DNA of 5,234 nt from Trueperaceae bacterium (GTDB taxonomy: Bacteria > Deinococcota > Deinococci > Deinococcales > Trueperaceae): assembly GCA_024636105.1 (NCBI GenBank), contig JAGXHO010000021.1, positions 1 to 5,234 of the forward strand, given 5' to 3'. A program made the translations under genes and the position numbers. Below are positions 5,071 through 5,234 of the stretch, in pieces. Positions within the stretch are counted from its first letter, which is position 1. Every line of letters begins with the position of its first letter. The notes beneath the pieces are model-generated. The model was not told where the DNA came from. It worked only from the letters and a program-made list of their open reading frames with translations, and searched no databases.

Positions 5071-5234
5071 GGGAGGTCTTGGGAGGAGACCTTTAATCCA
5101 CATCAGAAGTCTACGTAGACCCTCTTACGGGGTTCTTACTCGACTGTGACGACCGTCACAGTCGAGTAAGAACCCCGTAAGAGCGTCTACGTAGACTTCT
5201 GATGTGGATTAAAGGTCTCCTCCCAAGACCTCCC
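5071..5234. repeat. Near-perfect 164-bp palindrome reaching the window end
   Basis: Base i pairs with base 5305-i from 5071 to 5234: two 82-base halves with one C/C mismatch in the arms (5121/5184) and a two-base unpaired centre (5152-5153). Because it runs to the last base, its true length is unknown. The arms are about 52% GC against roughly 70% for the genes. Sub-structure: a 12-bp palindrome GTCTACGTAGAC in each half (5109-5120, 5185-5196), GGTCT/AGACC around loop TGGGAGG (5075-5091), and TCTTAC twice at 11-bp spacing (5123, 5134). No coding capacity. Candidates are a fold-back MITE, abutting inverted ends of a mobile element, a structured replication or termination site, or an assembly fold-back. 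The arm mismatch argues somewhat against a simple copy-back artefact. Confidence 0.
5145..5160. promoter_or_regulatory. TGTGA-N6-TCACA site at the palindrome centre, CRP-type consensus
   Basis: The central bases match the CRP/FNR-superfamily consensus TGTGA-N6-TCACA exactly (spacer CGACCG). CRP-family regulators with this preference are known in many bacteria, including Deinococcus. Any palindrome centre mirrors one half automatically, so only five bases are independent evidence, and no gene lies nearby in the window. Weak call. Confidence 0.

Noticed and set aside
4717..5103. Minus-strand frame of 128 codons beginning in the palindrome
   Set aside because: It runs antisense through the membrane-protein gene with proline/arginine-rich low-complexity translation and no Shine-Dalgarno.

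Overview
The window is uniformly GC-rich (roughly 70% by eye), densely coded, and biased to G/C at third codon positions. It reads as a bacterial chromosome. Consensus Shine-Dalgarno sites (TAAGGAGGT, GGAGGT) precede two genes. A Deinococcota (Truepera-like) origin is my loose guess from composition and gene types; the sequence alone does not settle taxonomy.

Layout, left to right. (1) Positions 2-787, plus: the C-terminal three quarters of a Gfo/Idh/MocA-family NAD(P)-dependent oxidoreductase, cut by the window start. (2) 784-2082, plus: a PAS-PAS-GGDEF diguanylate cyclase whose ATG overlaps the oxidoreductase stop (ATGA). Its first PAS domain looks like a LOV domain without the photoadduct cysteine. 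(3) 2093-3043, minus: a D-2-hydroxyacid dehydrogenase of the phosphoglycerate dehydrogenase type without an ACT domain. (4) 3057-4250, minus: a REC-EAL response regulator (RocR-like c-di-GMP phosphodiesterase), 13 bp upstream of the dehydrogenase and probably in the same operon; its TAA stop lies inside the dehydrogenase's Shine-Dalgarno. (5) 4251-4514: a divergent intergenic region with several strong hairpins. (6) 4515-4961, plus: a 148-residue membrane protein with four predicted helices. (7) 4962-5234: a non-coding tail with a 36-bp repeat in two copies, a terminator-like hairpin, and an almost perfect 164-bp palindrome reaching the last base.

The coding part carries both arms of c-di-GMP turnover, a synthase with intact active and inhibitory sites and a phosphodiesterase with a complete catalytic set, in two convergent units that each also contain an oxidoreductase gene. 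The most unusual DNA is the tail. The palindrome is much less GC-rich (about 52%) than the genes, shares short motifs with the adjacent tandem repeat, and has a TGTGA-N6-TCACA site at its centre. It could be a fold-back (MITE-like) element, a junction between two inverted element ends, or an assembly-edge artefact.
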